Part shown: positions 1-7,279 of the stretch, piece after piece | How the letters are laid out: each line of letters begins with the position of its first letter | Position numbering within the stretch: the first letter of the stretch is position 1 | NCBI GenBank assembly: GCA_009663005.1 | Contig: CM018915.1 | Location: forward strand, 15,808,518 to 15,818,517 | Length of the DNA: 10,000 nt | DNA from: Actinidia chinensis | Lineage: Eukaryota; Streptophyta; Magnoliopsida; Ericales; Actinidiaceae | Direction of reading: 5' to 3' | The notes under the pieces: model-generated | The model's input: only the letters and a program-made list of their open reading frames with translations | Told to the model about the DNA's origin: nothing | Databases searched by the model: none | Made by a program: the position numbers and the translations under genes

Positions 1-599
1 AGTTGTGAAGCCCACGCCCCAATTGAAGACCCCACCCAATGAAGAAACCCAAGCCAAGCCCATAACCTCTAGATGTAAATAGAATGGGAAAGCAGAAGAA
101 CGAGAGACGAAAGAGGAAGATGGGAAAGAGAGAGATTGCTCTACAGAAGCAGTCAGAGGAGGCGCCGAAGAGCCGAAAGAAGAGACGCTCCCTCCCTCCT
201 CCATGGTCAACAATGGAGGCATGAATGAGCTCAGTCATGACTCATCCTTCTCTGTTGTGGTCTATACTAGGGAGTACTCTGAACTGGAGAGCGGAAGAGC
301 AGACGAGTGGCGAGAACAGAGAGGGGCGGGGCGAGAAAATGTAAATGAGTGAAGAGTGGCTGTGAGAGAAGTAGAGGAGCACAGACTGAGAGATTGAGAG
401 TAGTATGGATGATACGAGTGACGGTGAGTGTATCTTTCCTTGTATTATTGTAATTCATCATGAGAGAATGAAATGTAGAAAACAACAGCATCAGACACGT
501 CCGTGGACGAGGCAATCGTTAGCGCGAGTAACCACGTAAATCTGTCGTGTGTGTGTGCGTTAAGTTGGTAGAGTGACTGGTAAGCTCGTTTTGGGCACA
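1..599 (+). repeat. Left (5') LTR, truncated by window edge
   Basis: This segment aligns end to end with positions 3322-3847 of the right LTR, sharing blocks such as AGTTGTGAAGCCC, TCAACAATGGAGGCATGAAT and ACCACGTAAATCTGT. About 38 bases at its start lie outside the window. It is 599 bases against 526 for the matching part of the right LTR; the excess is scattered one- or few-base insertions rather than one block. The promoter core that reads TATATAA in the right LTR is disrupted here near 262-275. It ends in GGGCACA just before the primer-binding site. Confidence 0.85.
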
Positions 600-603
600 A
601 AAT

Positions 604-615
604 TGGTATCAGAGC
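604..615 (+). other. Primer-binding site for initiator tRNA-Met
   Basis: The sequence TGGTATCAGAGC lies 4 bases after the end of the left LTR. It is the standard plant LTR-retrotransposon site complementary to the 3' end of initiator tRNA-Met, where minus-strand DNA synthesis is primed. Its position confirms the left LTR end and the direction of the element. Confidence 0.93.
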
Positions 616-1245
616 CAGTTAGAAGTCACCGGAGGCACCGGAGTAATCTTTCGAATGTCTGAGCAAATTCGAATTGCTCAAAACCGGCGTTTGATTCGCA
701 TTTACCACGAGATTGTCTCTTCGATAGAAGCTCAAAGCACTAATACGGATCTACCAAATCGGAGTTCAACAGAACTAGACCACATCGCGCAGCGTTGAAT
801 GCATTGGAGTGCCCAGATCAGAGAGTCACCACGAACGACCTCTGACTCATTTGTTCTTGGTTCCTCTATTTGCATCTACGCTATTTACTGTACCGTCTCG
901 TGAATCATTCGCGTCGCTATATCTTCGTCCGCATCCTTCCCTCTTTTTATCCAGGTCCGTCCTAGCCTTCGATTGTGTCCCTGCGCCTTCTCTGACCAAC
1001 TTTACAATGCGAGCCATCGACCCACCCCACGCCACACCATTTTCGCATGTCACCGCCGCGTTACGTTCGTTGTGACCTTTTTGGCCCCATAGTCTCGAGC
1101 CCCCAGTCTCCCTCTCAATTTCTTTTCGATGCTGACTAGTCCCCTCATAGTCGACCCAGCCGACTCGCGAGTGACCGACCCCACGAATCAGCCGAGCCCT
1201 GAAGCACCCACGAGCGCCGCGCCGATCCTGCCGCTGTAATAAGCG

Positions 1246-1305
1246 TTGACCGGTTAACCCGAGGAGTGTTGACCAGCCGTTGACGGTCAAACGTTGACCG
1301 TTGAC
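1246..1305 (+). promoter_or_regulatory. Cluster of six TTGAC (W-box core) motifs
   Basis: TTGAC occurs at 1246, 1269, 1280, 1294 and 1301 on the plus strand, and its complement GTCAA at 1286-1290. Several extend to TTGACC, the W-box form bound by plant WRKY factors. Two more (TTGACG and TTGACC) occur together at 2522-2533. The density is visible; any regulatory role is inference. Confidence 0.4.
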
Positions 1306-1361
1306 CGTTAAACTTAAAAATTGCACTTTTCCCTTGGATTTTCTGTTAATTACAGAATGAA

Positions 1362-1425
1362 CCCCTGAAGTTTGAGAATACAATTTAGTCCCTGAAGTTT
1401 TAATTTATTCAATTTGGGTCCCAAA
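1362..1425. repeat. Dispersed repeat with paired CCCTGAAGTTT motifs
   Basis: The motif CCCTGAAGTTT occurs at 1363-1373 and again at 1390-1400, within an ACCCCTGAAGTTTGAGAA...TTTAGTCCCTGAAGTTT arrangement. Similar spaced motifs occur at 9931-9973. I recognise this as a style of sequence common in plant intergenic repeats but cannot name a family. Confidence 0.4.
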
Positions 1426-1505
1426 GAGTTTGATGTTGACGAAAAAGCCCTTTCTGGTTTCTCGGCGTTCCGGATCCATCCACGGGAGTCGATTTTCGAG
1501 TATTT

Positions 1506-2250
1506 GATTTATTTGAGGAGAAGTAGATGGGGAAGAGTAATTTGGGAGCGATGATTATGCTTTCAGCCTACAAATCCGCCCTATGGAACCGAGGATGGAG
1601 GACAATCCTATTCTGTAAAGTTTGAATGATCCTTGGAGAATAAAGGGAGAGAACCGTACAGAGAAGAAGGATGAGGAATGGACAACGATGAAGAAAAAAC
1701 ATTGGGTATCAGACAGTGCATTGGACACGAAGTGTTCACCACGTAGAAAGAGACGGTGCTTACGATTAGAACTAAATTGGAGAAGATGTACCAGGCGAAG
1801 ACAATCGGAACAAGGCCTTATGATGAGAGGCTGTGAATCTGAAAACTTCAGAGAGGGACAGTGGCGGAACATACGAGTGAGTTCCAGAATTTGGTAACCA
1901 GTTGGCCAGTATAGACCTCCATTTGACGATGAGCTGCCAGGTCGTACTGCTTCTGAGTTTCTTACAGAGAGTTGGGAGACATGGGTGGTTTCTCTCAGAA
2001 TTCCGCGAAGGATGGGAAGTTGACTCTGAGTACGTCAAGGATGCCAGATTCAACGAAGAGCACGGAAGAAAGAGATGGAATGACGAGCGACGTGAGTCGG
2101 CAGGCCAATCTCCGACGGAAGTAGGGAAAGGGGTCGAGGTCCACCAGAGGAATAATGGAAAGGACGGCAGAGGGCCATCAAGGGGTGCAGTTTTTAAGTG
2201 TTTTTTCTGTGACCAAGAAGGGCTATGAAGAGGGAATTGCCCATAAGATA
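1506..2250 (+). pseudogene. gag: copia gag polyprotein (UBN2 type) with CCHC zinc knuckle, frameshifted
   Basis: Read across several frame changes, this stretch follows the order of a plant copia gag. An N-terminal segment with LWNRGW-like residues comes near 1580-1610. EEWTTMKKK and a helix ending RQCIG follow near 1675-1725. KLEKMYQAKTI lies near 1775-1805, then a segment equivalent to EHTSEFQNLVNQLASIDL near 1870-1920, and SFL..SWETWVVSLR near 1955-2000. A basic linker (NGKDGRGPSRG near 2155-2188) leads to a knuckle starting KCFFCDQEG at 2196-2222. Gag packages element RNA in the cytoplasm. At least four to six small indels and stops break the frame, so no full product is possible. In the knuckle the histidine codon is lost by an apparent 1-base deletion, and a nearby extra G restores the frame before the last cysteine (2238-2240). 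Confidence 0.78.
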
Positions 2251-2961
2251 AAACACAATGCAGTCTTCAGAGACGCATCAGATCGGGCAATCAGTGATGG
2301 AAAGATTCAGATAATGAGCGTTCCTAGTATCATCGACAGCATGAGAATCCAGACGGGGTATGGGATTCAGGAAGTTGGCCTTCCATATGATAGAGATCAG
2401 GAAGATGTTATAACATCGCAGCATGCGAGGGGGGACTTGTAAGGATGGCCGGGAACCAACACGACGAACAAGGTTGTTGGCAAGGGAACGTCCGGTCCGC
2501 CAATAGCAGACGGGAAGGTGTGTTGACGTTGACCGAGGTACGGCATGTTCCCAACTATGGAAAAAATTTGATTTCCATTGGATGATAGATTCAATGGGGG
2601 GGGTTGCGATTGCGTAAGGGAGGATTTGAGAATTTCCAAGGGGAACAAAGAGATGCTGAGGGGAAGGAAGACAAAAGGGACTATACGACTGGAGGGGGAA
2701 TGGCAAGACAGGAAGAGACGCGTCCGACATGGGTCCAGTGATATAAGAAGAAAGAATGGACAAGAGGAAGCAACAGGGGCACACAGGCACACAAAGCAAG
2801 CGCAGGCGACACTGGGGAGCCAAAGTGGTACAAGAGCGCAAGAAGATACTTTGAGACACGTGCGGGAAGTCTGATCAGAAAAGACCAGTGCAACTAGGTG
2901 CAGATGTTCCAGAAAGTCCAGAGGAAGGAGACAAAGTCGATTCTGAAGAGTTGTTTACATC

Positions 2962-2993
<32 letters not shown>

Positions 2994-3200
2994 TCGTCTC
3001 GAATTGATTAGTGGCGTGATCTCTTCAAATGTGTCACAAGGAGGAGAGAGAGAGCCACGACGACTCGCAAGTGATGTACTTTGCGGAGCTCTCCGGTGAG
3101 GGGAGCAAGGGCACCTAAGTGAGAAGGTGCAGGCACTTCCGTCGGGAGTGCGTTGCCCATGATGGAGGCAGGTATCTCGGATGGAGTCTGCAGATCTTTA
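2251..3200 (+). pseudogene. Degenerate post-gag remnant, probable protease/pre-integrase segment
   Basis: Near 2578-2720 the plus strand encodes RFNGGG, LRISKGNKEMLRGRKTKG and then RLEGEWQ. The order resembles the copia stretch before integrase, which usually reads as a kept glycine loop, then SKG...MKG and LY.L.GS. Downstream, to 3200, the sequence stays purine-rich on this strand and shows no integrase HHCC/DDE, reverse transcriptase YVDD or RNase H motif. The missing enzyme domains would normally take about 3 kb, so this is an internal deletion or a gag-only derivative. The family link for the pre-integrase part is an inference from short motifs. Confidence 0.45.
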
Positions 3201-3201
3201 C

Positions 3202-3245
3202 GGGGGGGGGGGGGGGGGGGGGGGGGGGGGTGGGGGGGGGGTGGG
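3202..3245 (+). repeat. Poly-G tract, G29-T-G10-T-GGG
   Basis: A run of 29 G (3202-3230) is followed by T, ten G, T and GGG. It lies about 27 bases upstream of the polypurine tract. It can form G-quadruplexes on the plus strand. Its exact length is likely unreliable in any sequencing method. Confidence 0.85.
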
Positions 3246-3270
3246 AGCGGATCAGTTACCCATCAATTGC

Positions 3271-3282
3271 TGGAGGGGGAGA
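3271..3282 (+). other. Polypurine tract
   Basis: TGGAGGGGGAGA sits directly before the first bases of the right LTR (TGTTGG from 3284). This is the normal position of the RNase H-resistant primer for plus-strand DNA synthesis in LTR retrotransposons. Confidence 0.8.
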
Positions 3283-3283
3283 T

Positions 3284-3847
3284 TGTTGGTTCCAGCCCAA
3301 TGAAGGCCAAGGATCCAGCCAAGTTGTGAAGCCCAAGACAATGAAGGCCCAAACCATGAAGAACCCAGCCCAAGCCCATAACCTTCTAGAGTAAATAGAA
3401 TGGAACAAGAGAAGAAAGAGAGACGAATAGAAGATGGGAAAGAGCGAGATGCTCTGACAGAAGCAGTCAGAGGAGGGCGCAAAAGAGCGAAAGAGAGACG
3501 CTCCTCCCTCCTCAGGTCAACAATGGAGGCATGAATGAGCTCAGCCATGAGCTCATCCTTTCTGTCTGTGGTCTATATAAGACTTCTGAATGAGAGCAGA
3601 GCAGAGAGTGGGCTGGGCGAGAAATTCTGTAAAGGTACAGAGTGGCTGTGAGAGAAGAGAGCAAACTGAGAGATGAGAGATAGATGATGAGTGAGTGAGT
3701 GTGATCTCCTCCTTTGTATTCTATGTAATCATTCTGAGATATTGAATTAACAGATCCTCCCGTGGACGTAGGCACGTTAGCCGAACCACGTAAATCTGTT
3801 TGTGGTGTGGTAAGTTGCTAGAGTGATGGTAACTCATTTGGGACACA
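3284..3847 (+). repeat. Right (3') LTR, complete, 564 bp
   Basis: It starts TGTTGG after the polypurine tract and ends GGGACACA, giving the usual TG...CA termini. It matches the left LTR over its whole shared length. A TATATAA box lies at 3574-3580. The block CCGTGGACGTAGGCACGTTAG and the following ACCACGTAAATCTGT match the left copy around 500-545 apart from small indels. Confidence 0.87.
3574..3580 (+). promoter_or_regulatory. TATA box of the LTR promoter
   Basis: TATATAA within GTCTATATAAGACTT lies 290 bases into the right LTR, a usual place for the U3/R promoter core. The same spot in the left LTR (near 262-275) reads TATACTAGGG, so the promoter that would drive this element is damaged while the right copy could still fire into the flank. 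Confidence 0.6.
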
Positions 3848-3850
3848 AAC

Positions 3851-4094
3851 ATTAGAATATAGAAGAACTAGGACTTAGCAAACTTAAAATGAGTTGTGTT
3901 TCTGGTAACTATATTTATACTTTTTACTCATTTTATATTGCTATTGATTAGGGCATAAAAGTAAAAGATTTCCTTTTCCTGCAATTTATTTTTGTATATG
4001 TGCATATGTATGTGTCTGCACATGCTTCAATTGGGGTGAAATTTTTTGCTAGATGTTTTTTCAAAGTGGGTTTTGCTGATGTTACACTTTTGTT
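3851..4094 (+). other. Probable intron relict upstream of the b561 exon
   Basis: This T-rich stretch has no coding signal and ends in a pyrimidine-rich run (CACTTTTGTTTTTTGG) just before the b561 relict. That suits the 3' part of an intron, but no clean AG boundary can be fixed. If it is an intron, the copia element inserted within it, and the exon for the DOMON domain would lie left of the window. Confidence 0.35.
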
Positions 4095-4631
4095 TTTTGG
4101 CAAGATGTCCCGGTCTTGAATGATTCTCCTAAGATGCATGATCTCTCTGGTGCTAATGTTTGATCAATGGCGACTCTGAATCTTCTTTCTAGACAATCTA
4201 GAACAACAGGTACAGCTAATTCAAAGATCAAGATCAACCACATGCATGGAGTGCTAAATGCAATAAGTTGGGGTATCATGATGCTTCTTGGTGTTGTGAT
4301 TGCAAGGTATGTGAGAGTGTTCAAATCAGAAGACCCTGCATGGTTTTACCTTCATGTCACTTGCCAAACCTCTGCCTACATCGTTGGTGTTGTCGGATGG
4401 GTAACTGGTCTCTTACTTGGAAATAAATCTCCCAGGATCCAACACAATGCCCACAGGACCATTGGCATTCTGCTCTTCTGCCTAACAACGCTTTAGGTGC
4501 TTTCTTTGCGCCTAAGACCGAAGAAAGAACACAAATACAAACTTTATTGGAATATCTACCACCACTCGGTTGGATACACGGTCATCATCTTAAGCATCAT
4601 CAATGTATTCAAGGGAACAAATGGTTTTTGA
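4095..4631 (+). pseudogene. Cytochrome b561/DOMON-type membrane protein, b561 core relict
   Basis: One frame reads through the linker and membrane core typical of plant b561/DOMON proteins, which carry electrons across the plasma membrane via two haems using ascorbate. It opens FWQDVPVLNDSPKMHDLSGANV, then an in-frame TGA (4161-4163), then [11 protein letters not shown]. Numbering from the ATG at 4167, the likely haem ligands are present: His27 in [12 protein letters not shown], His63 in WFYLHVTCQ, His96 in NAHRTIG and His133 in [11 protein letters not shown]. Four hydrophobic helices surround them. A TAG (4494-4496) replaces an expected Gln between the third and fourth segments. The frame ends FKGTNGF-stop at 4629-4631, so the usual C-terminal helix is missing. 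The DOMON domain is also absent. All damage in this frame is by substitution; there is no frameshift. The ATG at 4167 is probably not a true start. Confidence 0.88.
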
Positions 4632-4841
4632 TGGTTATGGTGCAAGGACACAACTTGGGATGTAGTTTGATTTCATGGTTTCATTAATATAACATGTTTC
4701 TTTATAATGTAGTAATTTGCCAGTATTATCATGATGGTTTAGGACCCAATGTACTAGAGAGTTTTATAGTTAGCTTAATTGTTTCAGGGTAGAATAGTTG
4801 TGTCTGACGCGACATACATTTCCTAATGGTTTAACCCACTT

Positions 4842-4881
<40 letters not shown>

Positions 4882-4949
4882 CCTCTGCTATCAGCACTTG
4901 TGTTTATCCCACTGGAAATTGAATCAGCATATCTTAATAAAGAGTAGTT
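4632..4949. other. Non-coding flank between b561 relict and hAT element
   Basis: No gene or repeat boundary is evident apart from the AT microsatellite. AATAAA at 4936-4941 could be an old polyadenylation signal of the b561 gene, but such hexamers are frequent in AT-rich sequence. Confidence 0.5.
4845..4879. repeat. (AT)n microsatellite
   Basis: A pure run of alternating A and T, about 17 repeat units long, lies in the 3' flank of the b561 relict. Its length is likely to vary between individuals. Confidence 0.95.
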
Positions 4950-4957
4950 CTAAAGAG
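4950..4957. repeat. Left target-site duplication of hAT element
   Basis: CTAAAGAG is repeated exactly at 5811-5818 on the other side of the element. An 8-bp duplication is the hallmark of hAT insertion. Confidence 0.88.
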
Positions 4958-5146
4958 CATAGTTATCAGAACCGAACCGGTGATGAACCGTTAAGGCACG
5001 TTCAATGGTTCAGGGGTTCAACCGTGGTTCACCGTTTAACCGTTTATATAAACAAATATAAAAATATATTTAAATAAAAATAAATTAAAAATTATAAATG
5101 GATAAAGTACTTTTTTTCATACACTATTCACATACCTACAACTAAT

Positions 5147-5186
<40 letters not shown>

Positions 5187-5810
5187 TATTTAAGATGATT
5201 TTCTTTTTCTTTTCAATTTAATATTTTTTTAAACTATTACTTGTTGGTATTGTTATATTTAAAAGAAAAAACGTAAAATTTGTCATAATTTGCATTATTA
5301 AGATAATCATGTGGCATTATTATTTGTCTTTGCCGTTTATTTTTTTGGATTTTTTCTCCTATACTTTTTTATTTTTTATTTTTTAGTACATTAGATTATT
5401 TTTGTTGATAATACTATCTCGATATATCAATTATAATATATAATCTGTAAAGATAGTGATTTGTACATTTTTTTTTTATTGTACTCATTTTTTTTATTAA
5501 ATAAAGTTTAAAAATACTAGCTAAATAAAATACCAAAATCAAACCAAAAAACCCAAAAATTAAAAATAAAAACCACCTTATGCCACTAAATATTTTGTTT
5601 TTTTTTAAAAATATTTGTGTTTTTTTTTACTTTTTTCAAAACTGGCCCGGTTCACTAAATCCCGGCCGGTTCATGAGTTTCAAATACCGGCCGGTTCGGC
5701 CGTTCAATCGGGTTCATATGCATGTTTCGTATTTTAATTAAACTCTCCGATTCACTGTCTGGTTCCCGATTCAACCGTTGAACCGGCCGGTTCGGTTTTT
5801 TATAACTATG
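4958..5810. mobile_element. Non-autonomous hAT transposon (MITE-like), 853 bp
   Basis: The ends are CATAGTTAT and ATAACTATG, a perfect 9-bp inverted pair. After a short offset AACCGAACCGG on the left is mirrored by CCGGTTCGGTT on the right. Perfect 8-bp duplications flank it. Both subterminal regions are dense in GAACCG/CCGGCCGGTTC motifs in both directions, the pattern expected of hAT transposase binding sites. The interior (about 5050-5640) is very AT-rich and has no open frame of note, so it encodes no transposase and would need one supplied by another element. Confidence 0.9.
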
Positions 5811-5818
5811 CTAAAGAG
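5811..5818. repeat. Right target-site duplication of hAT element
   Basis: CTAAAGAG matches 4950-4957 exactly. No mutation in either copy suggests a fairly recent insertion, though 8 bases give weak dating. Confidence 0.88.
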
Positions 5819-5930
5819 GGTTCCCATGACCTAGAGGCAACCATCTCTCACATGCAGATTTACAAACATACAGTTTACAGTTTCACAAACACATTCTGTA
5901 TAAGAGTGCCTAGTTTTATCTAACAATAGT

Positions 5931-6059
5931 GATAGGTGGGTGTGTCTTTGCCCTTTCACAAAATAAGTGAGACTCACCCTAATTAGGGTTTTCACGTATT
6001 TTTAAAAATTTTAATTAAGACGGGTCCTACTTATTTTGTGAGAGGACAAAATAGGTGTA

Positions 6060-6090
<31 letters not shown>
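5931..6090. mobile_element. Small inverted-repeat element (MITE-like), about 160 bp
   Basis: GGTGGGTGTGT (5935-5945) faces ACACACCCAC (6066-6075), and TCACAAAATAAGT (5956-5968) is mirrored exactly by ACTTATTTTGTGA (6029-6041). Between them is AT-rich sequence with TTTTTAAAAATTTTAATTAA. The right end carries its own perfect hairpin: GTACACACCCA (6064-6074), loop CTTT, TGGGTGTGTAC (6079-6089). No open frame is present. I cannot identify a target duplication, so exact ends and superfamily are unsettled. Confidence 0.55.
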
Positions 6091-6098
<8 letters not shown>

Positions 6099-6500
6099 AT
6101 CTTTAACTAATTCATTGGTTAAGAGATTTTCACAAACTGTTCCTACGTGGGAAAAGTCAAGCCAGGAACTGAAAGAAAAAACCCATTCGCAACAGTTAAA
6201 AGCAATTTAATCCAAAGCATGTTGCATACCCATCAACAAAATTGCCCACAAAATAAAAGAGCATATAATCCATTGAAGAACCTAAAATTAAGGGAGACTG
6301 GACTGGACTGCTCAAACTAAGTTGCTACATACATTTCTTATATATTGAACCCACTTTTTAAGCATCATCTCTCTTGCTTAGTATGTGGTTTCCATGTCAA
6401 AAAATAAATATATGAGGTTGGGTCACCAACTGTGTTAATCCTAATGAAAATGGAAACAAATCATCATTCACTAGAGACTAGTTCTAAAGGTGGTTTCTAT
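6091..6500. other. Non-coding stretch with partial copy of rps17 3' flank
   Basis: Positions 6199-6300 resemble 7586-7705: AAAGCAATTTAATCCAAAG against AAAGCAATTCAATCCAAAG, ACCCATCAACAAA in both, and AATCCATTGAAGA-ACCT against AATCCATTTGAAGAGACCT. The copy at 7586-7705 is the sequence just downstream of the rps17 relict in its own minus-strand sense. No S17-like coding sequence follows here, so only the flank was duplicated or retained. The rest, 6300-6500, holds nothing I recognise. Confidence 0.45.
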
Positions 6501-6783
6501 GGCCTCGTTTGTTTGCCGGACTGGGCAAGGAATCTCCGGACTAATAGCCTCCGGATTGAACTGACGGTACTCGTTATCCCCCCCCACGGATTATTTGGCC
6601 CCGGATATATCGTGTAGGCGTTTGTTTTGCTCCGGACAAAACTTGGATAAGTGGTAGTTCTCTTGTCCCATGTGCGTTTGCTAACAATCGGAACTGGGGG
6701 GACAATGAGGAAATGACCCAGCATACCCCTTCAATTATTTTTGGATAAACAAGTTTTCTTTTTAAAAATTCCCGTTTTCGAAA

Positions 6784-6791
6784 AATATTTT

Positions 6792-6823
<32 letters not shown>

Positions 6824-6902
6824 TGTAAATTTTTTTATTTATTTTTGAAATAATTTATACAAATTTTTTTTTTTTTTTTTTTTTTTTTATAAAATTATTT
6901 TA
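6784..6902. repeat. Poly-A/poly-T foldback inside the transposon
   Basis: A run of 28 A (6796-6823) and a run of 25 T (6864-6888) are separated by 40 bases. The outer flanks, AAATATTTTGTTT and ATAAAATTATTTT, are also roughly complementary, so the whole stretch can fold into one long A-T hairpin. Confidence 0.65.
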
Positions 6903-6977
6903 AAAAATAACATTTTTTTTAAATAACTAATTTCAAAATTGTTTTTAAAATGTAAATTTTTTTATTTAATTTTTGAA
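6820..6977. repeat. Direct repeat of about 31 bp in the AT-rich core
   Basis: AAAATGTAAATTTTTTTATT followed by TATTTTTGAAA at 6820-6850 recurs with one added base at 6947-6977. The second copy lies beyond the poly-T tract, which suggests an internal duplication that also enclosed the homopolymer runs. Confidence 0.6.
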
Positions 6978-7208
6978 AATATTTTATTTTAAAAAATAAA
7001 TTTTTTAAATTTATTCTCAATAAATATATATTTCAAAATTATTTTGTTTAATATTTGTTTTCATTAAATATTTTTTAAGAAAATGGTTAATTTTCAAAAA
7101 AAAAAATTGTTTATCCAAAAAAAATTGATAAAAAATTAATTAATAAAAAAATGAAAAAATTATTAAAACACTATAAAAAAATAAAATAAATAAAATTAAA
7201 AAAAAATC

Positions 7209-7279
7209 GAAAGAGAGAGGAGAGAGAGAGGAGAGAGAGAGGGGAGAGTGAGGAAAGAGAGAAGGGAGAGAGGGGGGAA
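7209..7279. repeat. GA-rich simple sequence
   Basis: An imperfect AG-repeat tract (GAGAGAGAGGAGAGAGAGAG and similar) lies in the right part of the 1-kb transposon. It is a purine-only strand of about 70 bases with a few interruptions. Confidence 0.85.

Larger units (their letters stand above)
616..1505 (+). other. Long non-coding leader between primer site and gag
   Basis: About 900 bases separate the primer site from the first gag-like sequence. No recognisable domain is seen in any frame; the open frames here on both strands are low-complexity and match no family I know. The leader contains a TTGAC cluster (1246-1305) and a dispersed repeat with two CCCTGAAGTTT copies (1363-1400), so it has probably picked up foreign repeat sequence. 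Confidence 0.55.
1..3847 (+). mobile_element. Degenerate Ty1/copia LTR retrotransposon, gag-bearing, pol largely absent
   Basis: The element is bounded by two similar LTRs, the left one running off the window edge. A primer-binding site matching initiator tRNA-Met follows the left LTR and a purine tract precedes the right one, which fixes plus-strand orientation. The internal region is only about 2.7 kb. It carries a broken gag of the copia UBN2 type with a CCHC knuckle, then a short stretch resembling the segment between gag and integrase. I see no reverse transcriptase, RNase H or integrase motif, so it would depend on enzymes supplied by a relative. The copia assignment rests on the gag pattern and on the boundary TGGAGGGGGAGAT/TGTTGG, common in plant copia elements. 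The 5 bases after the right LTR are AACAT, but the matching target duplication would lie outside the window. Confidence 0.88.

Noticed and set aside
604..615. Fragment of a tRNA-Met gene
   Set aside because: Only 12 bases match and they sit exactly where a retrotransposon primer-binding site belongs; there is no cloverleaf around them.
847..1383. 178-codon minus-strand open frame in the copia leader
   Set aside because: It runs antisense to the element, has repetitive composition driven by TTGAC and GC-rich words, and shows no recognisable domain.
2278..2859. 193-codon minus-strand open frame
   Set aside because: It is antisense to a purine-rich stretch of the retrotransposon, which gives a Ser/Pro/Leu-rich chance frame; the plus strand carries the copia-like motifs.
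3119..3394. Apparent glycine-rich small protein
   Set aside because: The glycine run is translation of the poly-G tract, and the frame crosses the polypurine tract and LTR boundary.
4167..4496. 109-codon frame as an intact small b561 protein
   Set aside because: The same frame continues with family sequence both before its ATG and after its stop, so it is an internal piece of a broken gene, not a complete one.
6784..6902. Poly-A tail of a LINE, SINE or processed retrocopy
   Set aside because: The poly-A and poly-T runs lie in the middle of a terminal-inverted-repeat element and are not next to any coding or SINE-like sequence with target duplications.
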